64,000 bases of DNA from assembly GCA_942491575.1 (NCBI GenBank), contig CALOBT010000031.1, positions 1,426,001 to 1,490,000 on the forward strand. Direction: 5' to 3'. Below, one piece after another: positions 19,112-27,720 of this stretch. A model generated the notes under the pieces. That model did not search any database, was not told the DNA's origin, and worked only from the letters and a program-made list of their open reading frames with translations. This DNA comes from CAZHNW01 sp942491575. Lineage in GTDB: Bacteria > Spirochaetota > UBA4802 > UBA5550. A program made the translations under genes and the position numbers. Positions within the stretch are counted from its first letter, which is position 1, and each line of letters opens with the position of its first letter.

Positions 19112-22100
19112 TTATTTCTGTTCACCGATTATTTCGTATTTGACTTCCTCTTCCGCATTGGGATCGAAATTTTTCAGGTCGACATCTTCAATCCCCAGCA
19201 ATTGCCGAAGTTCCCCGATAGTCTTCAATGCATCGGGATCATCCTTTCGGCCCAGTACCGCATATATCTGCTGCGGTTCCAGCTTCCCCTTCACCTTTAT
19301 CTCCTGCATTTTCTCCACATAGTAGATGTCTTCCACCAGTTTGTAGGAGTCGTGTGAAATGAGAATGTCTGTTCCGAATGGTTTATTGAGCGCTTCAATC
19401 CGTGATGCAAGGTTTACGGCATCGCCAATTACGGTATATTCCATTTTATCCTGTGAACCGATCTGCCCCGCAAGGGCAGGGCCTGTATTTATGCCGCAGC
19501 CGATTTTAATAACTGGTTTCCTGTCACCGCCGCGGTTTTTATTGAAATCTATAAGGGCGCCGCGCATCATAAGGGAGGCATTTACGGCATTTTCCGTATC
19601 ATTTCCATGGGAAACGGGAGCCCCCCAGATGGCCATGATTGCATCACCGATGAATTTATCGACGACGCCCCTTGTTGAGTTGACGCAGTTTACCATTCGG
19701 GTCATGTAGTCATTGAGAAATTCCACAACCTCTTCCGGTTCGAGCTTTTCTGAAATGGCTGTAAAGCTCCGGATGTCTGAGAAAAAGATTGCAATGTCTT
19801 TCTTCTCACCCCCGAGTTTAATTTCATCCCTCAAAACCTTTTCGGCAATTTCCTTGTTTACAAATTTGCCAAAGGCATCCTTGATTTTTTCTCGTTCCGA
19901 GAGTCCCTTGCCCATGTTAATGAATGATTCAGTCAGCTGACCGATTTCGTCATTGGTACTTTTTACGATGTCTATATCAAAGTTACCCTGTTCGATCTGT
20001 TCCGTAGCATCAACAAGGCGCCGTACCGGGCCGGTAAGTGTTTTGGAGAAAAAATAGACAATGAGTATCGCCAGGTTGAGTACAATGATGGTAATAATTA
20101 TATTACGGAACTGGATTCTCCGAACCGCCTCAAAGGCCTTCTCTTCACTGACAGTGGATATAACCCCTCCATTGGCAAAGCCCATTTTTTTGTAGGAGGC
20201 AATATGCCATATGCCTTTATCATCTTTAAAGCGCGTCTGTCCGTTGTCAACGGGACTGGTCATCATCATTTTAACAATGGGAAGTTTCTGGAAATTAACC
20301 CTTGCTGAAACAAGGGCGCTGTTGTAGTGAGCAATCAGATCGCCGCCGCCGTTGACAATGAATGTCTTGGTAATGCCGGGTTTACTTACCGCCTGGTTGA
20401 AGCGGTTAACGGCTACAAAAATTATCAGTATGCTTGAAGCCTCCCTGTCACTTTTCCGGACATAGGGGGCACAGACGGCAATCATTGGCACCTTTAGGAG
20501 ATGTGATACATTGTGGGCAATTTCCTCAAGATTAAAACTCCGGTTTAACACCGGGGCTTCTACCTTGATGGATGTTTCAATATCATTAGCGGTTATGCTT
20601 TTTTGATCGGCAAACTGCCGGTTGATAATGCCGTGTTCAATTTTAGGGACGCCTCCCTTGGTGCCGGCTACTCCAACGTAGAGGATATCCTTGTCGGTAC
20701 TGAAAAAACGCTGTGACAGGTACTCGTCTTCGCTGGTTGTAATTCCCTCGGAGATAAGTGTCTGGGCGATAAATCCCCCCTTTTCAATGAGTGCGGTAAA
20801 ATCAGTTTTTACTTTCAGGGCGGTAATATCTGAGATCTTCAGATTGTTTTCTTTAATTCGTATCTCACTGTCCCCCTTGAAAAAGTAGGAGGTGAGAAGA
20901 ATCATTACAGTGAGTGACGTAATGATAATCAGGGAAATAATTGAAATGAGTTTGACCCCGATTGATAACCCGGGGCCTGCTTTAGTTTTTTTTTTGTACC
21001 TTGCGGAAGATGCCGGTGCGGCCTTTTTTGGGGCCGCCTTTTGGGTAACTCCCTCAGGGGATTCTGTTTCTTCAGCCCCTTCTTCCGTAGTGTCGATACT
21101 TTCGGATTCGGCAGCAGTTTCCTGGTAAAGGGCTGTCATGGCTCCCTGCAGAAGGGCGGCATGTGATGAAACAGTTTCCGGAGAGGAGACCCCCGCAGCA
21201 GGGGTGAGGGACAAGACTTCACCGTTTTTTAATTTTAGACGGTATTTTTTCAATGTCTCTACTATTGATTGTCCGGTCTCTGTTGCGGATTCATGACTTC
21301 TGTTATTAAGGAGCATTACCAGTGCGTCATCGACACGGCTGAGCAGGTCGGAAGGTCCCAGGTGGTCCCTGATGACCGGTGCGATCATTGAAATAATGGT
21401 TTTTTTCTGCGGATCCGTCAGTTTAACTCCCCCGGGAAAAAAGGAGAGAGCCACCAGTGCGGGTTTTTCAGTATCCGGTTTTTGATTTATCTGCATTTCA
21501 AGAAAGGTCCCGCTGTAGAGCCCGGTGACAGGATCGGTCATTATATCATTTATTACAAGGTAATTACTCAATTCAGCCATTGTTGAGGTCAGTTCTTCCC
21601 TCATCTGTCTTACCATGGGGCCGTCGAAGGGTTCTTCGCCTTCAATGACCATAACGCCGAGAAGGGCCGCGTCATGTTTCAGGGGAATCAGAATCCGGCT
21701 TCCTCCCTTCAGTATCATGGCGGCATTTTCTCCAAGGCCAGGGCCGATGTCTCCTGAGAGGTCAAGGGTATCATATGAGGGAGAATCAATCTTCAGAAAG
21801 GTCTTTCCCTTCAGTTCATGTGTCTTTGAGAGAATTTTTTCTGCCGTCTTCAGGTATAGACTTACTGAGATGGTATTGTATTGTTCACTCATGTCCTTGA
21901 AAATCCTGAATACATATGAGCTGAGGGAATCCCGGGCGCCGCCGTAGGTAAGGTTTTCCTTCATGTTTACTTCATCAGCGGCGGAGGGCCTCACCTGGTG
22001 AAGGGCTTCTTCCGGTACATGCCTGGCTGTCATATTCTCTGCTGCAGGGGGCCTTTTTCTTCCTGCAAGAATATAGAAGAGTGCCATGATGACGATAGAT

Positions 22101-22645
22101 CCTAGGATAGAGAGGAGAATCTCCAGGACCAGCCGGGTAATAATTTTAGGGTCCGCTGAGTAGGGATATAAAATGAAGAGGGTATAACCCTGTATGGGGC
22201 GAATGCAGGCGTAGAATTTCTCCTTACCGGTTTTGCCATCCGATTCTCCGTAGTAGCGAACCACGGGTATTGCAGGTTCCTTCTGATCGATTTCACGTTT
22301 TTTGAAGTCTTCTTTGATTTTCTCGGTTATCCGGTTTGAAGGGATATATTTATCCCTGATGACTGAATGGATAATGGCGCGGTCACTTTTTGCCAGGAAT
22401 ATAATTGCCGGCAGGGGATACTCTTCGTCAACTGATTTAATGAAGGATTTCAGCCTGGCTCCGGGGATTGCTCCGGAATATTTTGTCCCCAGTTTTTTAA
22501 GGCTGTCGGTGATGATGTCGGTTTTTGTGGTAATTGTTTTTACATGGTGGTCCTCTATGATGTGTACCCGTATTGCCAGGCAGGTTATCGAGGCGGCAAT
22601 TGCCAGCAAAAATCCGATAAATACTATTCTGAATTTAGACGCCAT
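19112..22645 (-). CDS. Large membrane class III adenylate cyclase with two sensor regions and a degenerate GGDEF segment
   Basis: 1177 residues, making cAMP from ATP. Order: TM (about 8-26), a short periplasmic sensor (30-170), TM (173-195), a GAF-like cytoplasmic part (240-365), a GGDEF-like segment (about 370-520, starting MTDPVTGLYSGTFLE), a Pro/Ala/Lys linker, TM (565-585), a second periplasmic Cache-like sensor (590-845), TM (848-868), HAMP (870-925), and the cyclase domain (about 950-1140). Metal-binding aspartates lie in FFSDIRSF and DKFIGDAIMAIWG. KMEYTVIGDAVNLASR carries the Lys/Thr adenine-recognition pattern. The GGDEF site reads SRVDDALVML, so that part cannot be an active diguanylate cyclase. 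First gene of a three-gene operon. Confidence 0.85.
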   Translation of the reverse strand: MASKFRIVFIGFLLAIAASITCLAIRVHIIEDHHVKTITTKTDIITDSLKKLGTKYSGAIPGARLKSFIKSVDEEYPLPAIIFLAKSDRAIIHSVIRDKYIPSNRITEKIKEDFKKREIDQKEPAIPVVRYYGESDGKTGKEKFYACIRPIQGYTLFILYPYSADPKIITRLVLEILLSILGSIVIMALFYILAGRKRPPAAENMTARHVPEEALHQVRPSAADEVNMKENLTYGGARDSLSSYVFRIFKDMSEQYNTISVSLYLKTAEKILSKTHELKGKTFLKIDSPSYDTLDLSGDIGPGLGENAAMILKGGSRILIPLKHDAALLGVMVIEGEEPFDGPMVRQMREELTSTMAELSNYLVINDIMTDPVTGLYSGTFLEMQINQKPDTEKPALVALSFFPGGVKLTDPQKKTIISMIAPVIRDHLGPSDLLSRVDDALVMLLNNRSHESATETGQSIVETLKKYRLKLKNGEVLSLTPAAGVSSPETVSSHAALLQGAMTALYQETAAESESIDTTEEGAEETESPEGVTQKAAPKKAAPASSARYKKKTKAGPGLSIGVKLISIISLIIITSLTVMILLTSYFFKGDSEIRIKENNLKISDITALKVKTDFTALIEKGGFIAQTLISEGITTSEDEYLSQRFFSTDKDILYVGVAGTKGGVPKIEHGIINRQFADQKSITANDIETSIKVEAPVLNRSFNLEEIAHNVSHLLKVPMIAVCAPYVRKSDREASSILIIFVAVNRFNQAVSKPGITKTFIVNGGGDLIAHYNSALVSARVNFQKLPIVKMMMTSPVDNGQTRFKDDKGIWHIASYKKMGFANGGVISTVSEEKAFEAVRRIQFRNIIITIIVLNLAILIVYFFSKTLTGPVRRLVDATEQIEQGNFDIDIVKSTNDEIGQLTESFINMGKGLSEREKIKDAFGKFVNKEIAEKVLRDEIKLGGEKKDIAIFFSDIRSFTAISEKLEPEEVVEFLNDYMTRMVNCVNSTRGVVDKFIGDAIMAIWGAPVSHGNDTENAVNASLMMRGALIDFNKNRGGDRKPVIKIGCGINTGPALAGQIGSQDKMEYTVIGDAVNLASRIEALNKPFGTDILISHDSYKLVEDIYYVEKMQEIKVKGKLEPQQIYAVLGRKDDPDALKTIGELRQLLGIEDVDLKNFDPNAEEEVKYEIIGEQK

Positions 22646-23003
22646 TTATCTGTCTCCGAAAATTCATTAAATCACGGCAATATCCGGAACAGGGTGGAAA
22701 AATCAGTCTATATATAATATACAATTATTTTCTGTCCCGGAACACGTTACCTTATTTTAATGTTCGGTAAAATAAGGCGTGAAACTCACCATAAAACCTG
22801 TTTGTTTCAATAATTAATGGTTACTTCAATAAATCTGCTATACATTCATGGCATAGTATTGTGTATTATTATACATGAAACTGTTTCAAAAATTGTTGAC
22901 GGTACAATAAGAGAATAAATAGTTAAACCGTGTTAACTTAAAGATAAATATGCTATTGTGTAGTTAATTATAATTGATTTTACACTTATTTAGGAGTCTC
23001 TGA
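22646..23003. other. Divergent promoter region, cyclase operon / HD-GYP gene
   Basis: 358 AT-rich bases. It contains the hairpin at 22750-22777 and a short dyad AGTTAA-N6-TTAACT near 22921-22938, about 70 bases before the HD-GYP gene. No gene is seen. Both flanking promoters should lie here. Confidence 0.5.
22750..22777. promoter_or_regulatory. 10-bp inverted repeat upstream of the cyclase operon
   Basis: Arms CCTTATTTTA (22750-22759) and TAAAATAAGG (22768-22777) match perfectly around 8 bases. It lies about 105 bases before the cyclase start, in the expected promoter zone, so an operator or leader hairpin is possible. Confidence 0.5.
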
Positions 23004-24395
23004 ATGGTTCGTCTGGTATTTTTTGCTGATAAATATAATATCGAAGAATATGACCGTGTCCCCCTCCCGGCAGACATTTATAATTCTGAAGGGGCCATTA
23101 TGGCAAGAAAGGGACAGAAACTTCCTAAACAGCGCCTCCTGAACACCTATATCTACGACGATGATGTGGCCCCGGATATACTTGAGGATATAGATCTGGA
23201 CGGTGATATTTCCAGACTTATTGCAGTTCTTGAAGAAACTGAAGAAACTGTAGAAAATTACGATGAAATTCCTTCGGATGCAAAACCGGGGGGGATTCCA
23301 TATACGATGACTGAAAAATTTTCGGAAGAGAGCGCCGAGGAAATTGATGAAAAACTGAACAGGATCGGTTTTGAACCCCTTCAGGACGTAAAAATGAATC
23401 TCCGCCGAAATGTTTATAACATGAAGGAAATATTTCAGAAGGAAATCATCGGAGGTACTGCAAAACTCGCCTCAAAAAACAATTATAAGTTGTCTAATTC
23501 AATCGCACAGTACCTGGATACAATTCTGGACAAAAATCTTTACGCTTCTGATTACATGGATATGATCAATGCCGTACGAAATCCTGAAAATTATCTAAGT
23601 TTTTCTCATTCATGCTCCGTCGCTTTCTATTCCCTTTCAATAATCAAGAAACTTAAGATATTGAAAGAAGACTTTTTTAATGGCTATGATATGGGGAAGT
23701 GGATTCCGATGAAAACGGCAAAACATCCTGATTCCACAGAGGTACTTCTTCTTCCAAATAACCTGCTTCGATATATCGATCATCAGAAGAATATTATCAG
23801 GATTAAATATAGTGAAGCGGTGCGCAGTGTCCTTTATGAAAAACTGCATGATATCATGTACGAATATGCAGCCCTTGACCGGACTAAAAAGTATCCCTCC
23901 ATGCAGATTTCCTTTGATGAGGAAAATCGTCGTCTGATAACCATTGCCGCCCTGAATCATGATATTGGCAAGATATGCATTCCAAACGAAGTCCTGAACA
24001 AAAACAAGAAGCTCTCTCTTGAAGAGGCCCGATTGATGGAGCGGCATCCCGCATTGTCCGTAGCAAAGCTCAAGGAACTCGGAATCGACAATCAGGCCCT
24101 TTTTGCCTATATCCTTGGGCATCATCGCCTCAGTCCCGAAAGGGGGTATCCCCCCCTTCGAAAAATGCCCCCCTATGAATCGAAAATTATTGCCATTTCG
24201 GATATTTTTGACGGCATCAGGGCCCCAAAGTTCTGGGGAGAGGCGGGACAGCAGGAAGCTGCATTGTCATATATTACTTCATTATATGAAGATGGTTGTT
24301 TTGATCTTCCCCTTTACCTGGCGGCAATGCATACCTTCGAGGAATACAATCATATGTATGTAGATCAGCGCAGAAAGTTAACAATTGAAGTTTAG
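23004..24395 (+). CDS. HD-GYP domain cyclic-di-GMP phosphodiesterase
   Basis: 463 residues. HD-GYP enzymes hydrolyse cyclic di-GMP in the cytoplasm. The N-terminal 150 residues are acidic and unrecognised. The HD-GYP region begins around FSHSCSVAFYSLSI. It has the metal-site HDIGK (H319, D320), ERHPALSVAKL, then HHRLSPERGYP (H373, H374, GYP at about 381-383), so the core residues are present. An insertion of about 80 residues separates the first histidine region from HDIGK, more than in the standard domain. An AGGAG ribosome site precedes the ATG. It is convergent with the response regulator 22 bases downstream. Confidence 0.8.
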   Translation: MVRLVFFADKYNIEEYDRVPLPADIYNSEGAIMARKGQKLPKQRLLNTYIYDDDVAPDILEDIDLDGDISRLIAVLEETEETVENYDEIPSDAKPGGIPYTMTEKFSEESAEEIDEKLNRIGFEPLQDVKMNLRRNVYNMKEIFQKEIIGGTAKLASKNNYKLSNSIAQYLDTILDKNLYASDYMDMINAVRNPENYLSFSHSCSVAFYSLSIIKKLKILKEDFFNGYDMGKWIPMKTAKHPDSTEVLLLPNNLLRYIDHQKNIIRIKYSEAVRSVLYEKLHDIMYEYAALDRTKKYPSMQISFDEENRRLITIAALNHDIGKICIPNEVLNKNKKLSLEEARLMERHPALSVAKLKELGIDNQALFAYILGHHRLSPERGYPPLRKMPPYESKIIAISDIFDGIRAPKFWGEAGQQEAALSYITSLYEDGCFDLPLYLAAMHTFEEYNHMYVDQRRKLTIEV

Positions 24396-24417
24396 CTTTC
24401 ACCAGGGGAGGGGATTA

Positions 24418-25167
24418 CTACAAATCGTCTCCCTGGGTATAGCAGTGTAATTCCATGTCGCTCCATGAAATGAAAAGAGTCGCTTTTTCCTCCAGGTCAC
24501 TGTTGAGAAGAATGGTGCCGAAATGTTTTCCCGCGACTATGTGCAGAGGGTCAACAGGGATCATGGAAACCAGTTCTTCAACCAGGGGAACCTCATCTGG
24601 AGATATTCGGGGAATGTATCTCAGGTCGAGTATGAGAGTGTTTTGTCTTGCCTGCCTGAGGAATTTTGAGTTTACGGTTTTTTTTACAGATTGAATGGAC
24701 TCATTGATTCCGGTCCTGAATGAAAGTGTAATTTTTCCCAGTTGATTGATTATCACAAGCGGTTTGTCCAGCTGGTCAATGAGGGCCTGTTTCTGGGCTT
24801 TGCTGAATTCAACGGCGTTGTCAATTTTTTCTTTAAAAGTTTTCAGTGTGAATTTTTTTGACAGATAGTCCCGGGCGCTGTACTTCATTGAACGCATAAC
24901 ATTTTCTTTTGTTGTTTCTGATGAAATGATTATGACCGGGATATGACGTGTCGCAGTGTTGTTCTGAAGTTGTTCCAGTACTTCAAAACCATCCATTTCC
25001 GGCATGATCAGGTCGAGTAGAATTACATCGGGATTCCCCGTTCTTGCAAGCTCAAGTCCCTCCTCTCCACTGCCTGCCAAAAGGGCTATGTGCCCCAGTT
25101 TTTTTAACTGCTGCTGGACAATTTCAAGAGTGGTGTGGCTGTCGTCAATTGAAAGTATAAGAGCCAT
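24418..25167 (-). CDS. Response regulator: REC plus STAS-like output domain
   Basis: 249 residues. The REC domain (1-125) has the acidic pair D8/D9, the phosphoacceptor D52 in VILLDLIMPEMDG, and the switch SSE followed by K around 105. The C-terminal part (about 135-249) has alternating strands and helices: PLVIINQLGKITLSF, NTLILDLRYIPRISPDEV, LHIVAGKHFGTILL. By pattern this resembles STAS or anti-sigma-antagonist folds, not a DNA-binding domain. No histidine kinase is adjacent. The partner and output are unknown. Confidence 0.7.
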   Translation of the reverse strand: MALILSIDDSHTTLEIVQQQLKKLGHIALLAGSGEEGLELARTGNPDVILLDLIMPEMDGFEVLEQLQNNTATRHIPVIIISSETTKENVMRSMKYSARDYLSKKFTLKTFKEKIDNAVEFSKAQKQALIDQLDKPLVIINQLGKITLSFRTGINESIQSVKKTVNSKFLRQARQNTLILDLRYIPRISPDEVPLVEELVSMIPVDPLHIVAGKHFGTILLNSDLEEKATLFISWSDMELHCYTQGDDL

Positions 25168-25191
25168 AGTAATATCTTTTATCCGGTAATA

Positions 25192-25222
25192 CCCGGCGGT
25201 GAGACACCGCCGGGTTTTTTTT
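25192..25222 (+). terminator. Strong hairpin with T run
   Basis: Perfect 10-bp arms CCCGGCGGTG (25192-25201) and CACCGCCGGG (25205-25214) with a 3-base loop are followed by eight T on the plus strand. Both flanking genes read on the minus strand, where the tract is a run of A before the stem. It may still separate the two minus-strand genes as a bidirectional structure. Confidence 0.75.
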
Positions 25223-25805
25223 AAGCCAGTGTTAGTTCTATTTCTTTTACCGCAATTAATGGGTGATCGTCAAGTGTCTTTCTGAAATTAACCAGTGAAG
25301 ATACGGGACCGGTGATTCTTCCTTTTGCTTCAAAAATGTAATCATGCTCCGGGGCATACATCTCTGCTCCCTTTGCATTATCCCGGTGTTTTTCAATAGG
25401 ATTGTAATCATGCATTACCAGTTTGTCCGGCAGATTGTTCAAGATTGACTTGATTTCATTTCCATATTTCTGGCCATAGGTTTTAGCTTCGAAATTAAAG
25501 GAAGCCTCCTTCACCTTCTGGGCAGAACGAATGTACTTGGTGCTGACGAATTTTGAATCCTTAACGCCTGAAACACCCTTTGAAAAGGCTTTATAGAAAT
25601 CCTCTTCCATGATTACATGATGTAGTTTTGTTTTAAGTGTTATCCATTCTAGAATAATTTCCGTCAGGGTTTCGGTTTTTATCCCGGCATCACTGCTGAA
25701 AAAGAAATCCCAATCGTTCCCTGAGCCAAGGCGAAATCCCTCAAGGAGGCCATTAATCGCCCGGTAGTATCCTTCAAAGACGACTTCGTAATATGCTTTG
25801 GTCAT
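25221..25805 (-). CDS. Conserved hypothetical protein
   Basis: 194 residues, no signal peptide or membrane helix, mixed alpha/beta. It starts MTKAYYEVVFEGYYRAINGLLEGF and ends with IFEAKGRITGPVSSLVNFRK and a short beta strand AVKEIELTLA. The N- and C-terminal strands suggest a small alpha/beta sandwich. A strong GGAGGAG ribosome site precedes the ATG. It starts 20 bases after the NhaD-type antiporter stop, so it is probably the second gene of that operon and may modulate the antiporter. No family is recognised. Confidence 0.6.
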   Translation of the reverse strand: MTKAYYEVVFEGYYRAINGLLEGFRLGSGNDWDFFFSSDAGIKTETLTEIILEWITLKTKLHHVIMEEDFYKAFSKGVSGVKDSKFVSTKYIRSAQKVKEASFNFEAKTYGQKYGNEIKSILNNLPDKLVMHDYNPIEKHRDNAKGAEMYAPEHDYIFEAKGRITGPVSSLVNFRKTLDDHPLIAVKEIELTLA

Positions 25806-25824
25806 TTTACTCTCCTCCCCGTTT

Positions 25825-27351
25825 TTAGAAGAAAATTAACGTTATTATAACAAACGTCGGTATCAGAAACAGTAATGAATACTTAAATAGATATCCGAAG
25901 AAACTCGGCATTGGTACGCCTGATTCTTCAGCGATAGATTTTACCATAAAGTTTGGTGCATTGCCAATATAGGTGTTTGCTCCCATGAATACGGCGCCGA
26001 CACTGATTGCCAGGAGTGTATTGGCCATGGGGCCCATAAGCTGCGTCGCATTTCCTCCCGCGGTATTGAAAAATACCAGGTATGTCGGGGCATTGTCAAG
26101 AAAACTGGAGAGAATACCCGTAGACCAGAAGAAATTGGCATTGATAAACTGACCATTCGCATCGGTGAGGCTCTTGATTATTACACCGAGGGGACCATCT
26201 GCACCGGCTTTAAGCATTGCAATGGGGGGGACCATGGTGATGAATATGGTGGCAAAGAGTTTTGCCACTTCAAGAATTGGCTCCCAGGTAAATTCATTTG
26301 CATCACGTATTTCTTTTTTCGTAATTATCATAGATGCTACCGTGACAATCAGAAGAATGGAAACCTGCAGGAGAGATGCGGTCGGCATGGAAACATAGTG
26401 GAGAGTAAAGGCATCTCCGAGTTTCATACTCGCCACCAGGAATGAAACGGGAATAATTGGCAGCAGCAACAGGTTCGCAGAACCTTCAAGGCCGAACTTT
26501 TCACCATTGGTGCTTTTATCAGGCTCTCCCGGTTCTTTTTTATAGTAGTAGGTATCAACAAAAAAGAAGACGGTGATCAGAATAGCAACCGCTACCAGCA
26601 TTGGCGACAGCATTGCCGTCAGGGTCCAGGTAAAGTCAACACCCTTCAGGAAACCGAGAAACAGGGGCGGGTCGCCAAGGGGTGTCAGGGAGCCGCCGAT
26701 ATTTGCCACGAGAAATATAAAAAAGACCACCGTGTGGGTTTTATATTTTCTCCAGCCATTGGCCTTGAGAAGGGGCCTTATGAGGAGCATTGCCGCTCCG
26801 GTAGTTCCCATCCAGCTTGCAAGTCCGGTACCGATAAGAATCAGAATAACATTCAGTTTCGGTGTACCCACCAGTTCTCCCTTGAGCCGGATACCCCCCG
26901 CAACGGTATAGAGTGCCAGGAGCAGAACGATAAAGGGTAAAAATTCCAGTAAATAGACTTCCAGCAGGTAGAAAAAACTCATATTGGCGCCCTTTAAAAT
27001 AGTAAAGAGGCTAAAAAATATCACACCAATAACAAGTGAGATCTTTCCGTAATGATGATGCCAGAAGTGGGGTGCCAGAAGGGGAAACAGTGCAATTGAG
27101 AGAAGAATCGCTGCAAAGGGGATTGCCCATGCAAGTGATAGATCTTTTCCGTCAATGTGAGGGGCGTGATGGCCATCGCCATGTCCCTTCCCGTGCTCAT
27201 CGTGGCTTGAAGTTTTATGAGCATCCTTGCTTTTAATTTGTTCTGTCTTATGTGCAGTTTTATGCTCATCGGCAGCATAAACCGAAGCAATGACAGGTGA
27301 GAAATAGATGGCTGCAAGGACAGCCAGCAGGCCAAAGACTGTCTTTTTCAT
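25825..27351 (-). CDS. nhaD: NhaD-type sodium/proton antiporter
   Basis: 508 residues, an inner-membrane antiporter of the ion transporter (ArsB/NhaD) superfamily that exports Na+ in exchange for H+. The N-terminus has a signal-like helix (1-26), then a His/Asp/Lys-rich periplasmic stretch (about 30-70, with HGKGHGDGHHAPHID) that could bind metal or sense pH. About ten to twelve membrane helices follow. Family motifs include TGTTGAAMLLIRP-type text (WMGTTGAAMLLIRPLL), GGSLTPLGDPPLFLGFL and the C-terminal LDNAPTYLVFFN and GANTYIGNAPNFMVK. The small hypothetical gene downstream is probably co-transcribed. Substrate specificity is inferred from family. Confidence 0.85.
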   Translation of the reverse strand: MKKTVFGLLAVLAAIYFSPVIASVYAADEHKTAHKTEQIKSKDAHKTSSHDEHGKGHGDGHHAPHIDGKDLSLAWAIPFAAILLSIALFPLLAPHFWHHHYGKISLVIGVIFFSLFTILKGANMSFFYLLEVYLLEFLPFIVLLLALYTVAGGIRLKGELVGTPKLNVILILIGTGLASWMGTTGAAMLLIRPLLKANGWRKYKTHTVVFFIFLVANIGGSLTPLGDPPLFLGFLKGVDFTWTLTAMLSPMLVAVAILITVFFFVDTYYYKKEPGEPDKSTNGEKFGLEGSANLLLLPIIPVSFLVASMKLGDAFTLHYVSMPTASLLQVSILLIVTVASMIITKKEIRDANEFTWEPILEVAKLFATIFITMVPPIAMLKAGADGPLGVIIKSLTDANGQFINANFFWSTGILSSFLDNAPTYLVFFNTAGGNATQLMGPMANTLLAISVGAVFMGANTYIGNAPNFMVKSIAEESGVPMPSFFGYLFKYSLLFLIPTFVIITLIFF

Positions 27352-27720
27352 GCTTTTACTCCAGATATATTTTTGTCTTTCCAGAAATTCTGCGAATAAC
27401 TACATCCCGGTGAAACACTATTCTACAGAATGCCGTAAATTTCCAGTCACTTTCCAGAGAATCAAAGGGAAAAAATCCTGTCAAACAGTATTAAAATTAA
27501 TGGAAAGGAAGTTTTTCGATCATTGCTGTCTGCCAATGCCCTGTACCGGAGAAGGGGGAAAGTTGTTCGAATGGTAAAATTTTTATAAATTTCTCAAAGA
27601 ATCGTGTCATGATGCAGAAGAGAGATATTTCAGGTATTCGGGATAATCGCCCATTGACGGGAAAGTTCTATAATAGTAGGTTGTAATGAGGTGCTTTGGA
27701 TATTATATCTGGGAATATCC
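27352..27720. other. Divergent spacer between nhaD and PAS gene
   Basis: About 370 bases with promoters expected in both directions. No RNA gene, hairpin terminator or recognisable operator is seen. Short frames here lack ribosome sites. Confidence 0.4.

Noticed and set aside
20691..21947. Several plus-strand frames inside the cyclase gene
   Set aside because: Shadows of a strong minus-strand gene with recognised domains; Ser/Arg-rich translations without family features.
25192..25222. Terminator as evidence for a hidden plus-strand gene
   Set aside because: No plus-strand frame of quality ends here; the stem more likely serves the minus-strand genes in both directions.
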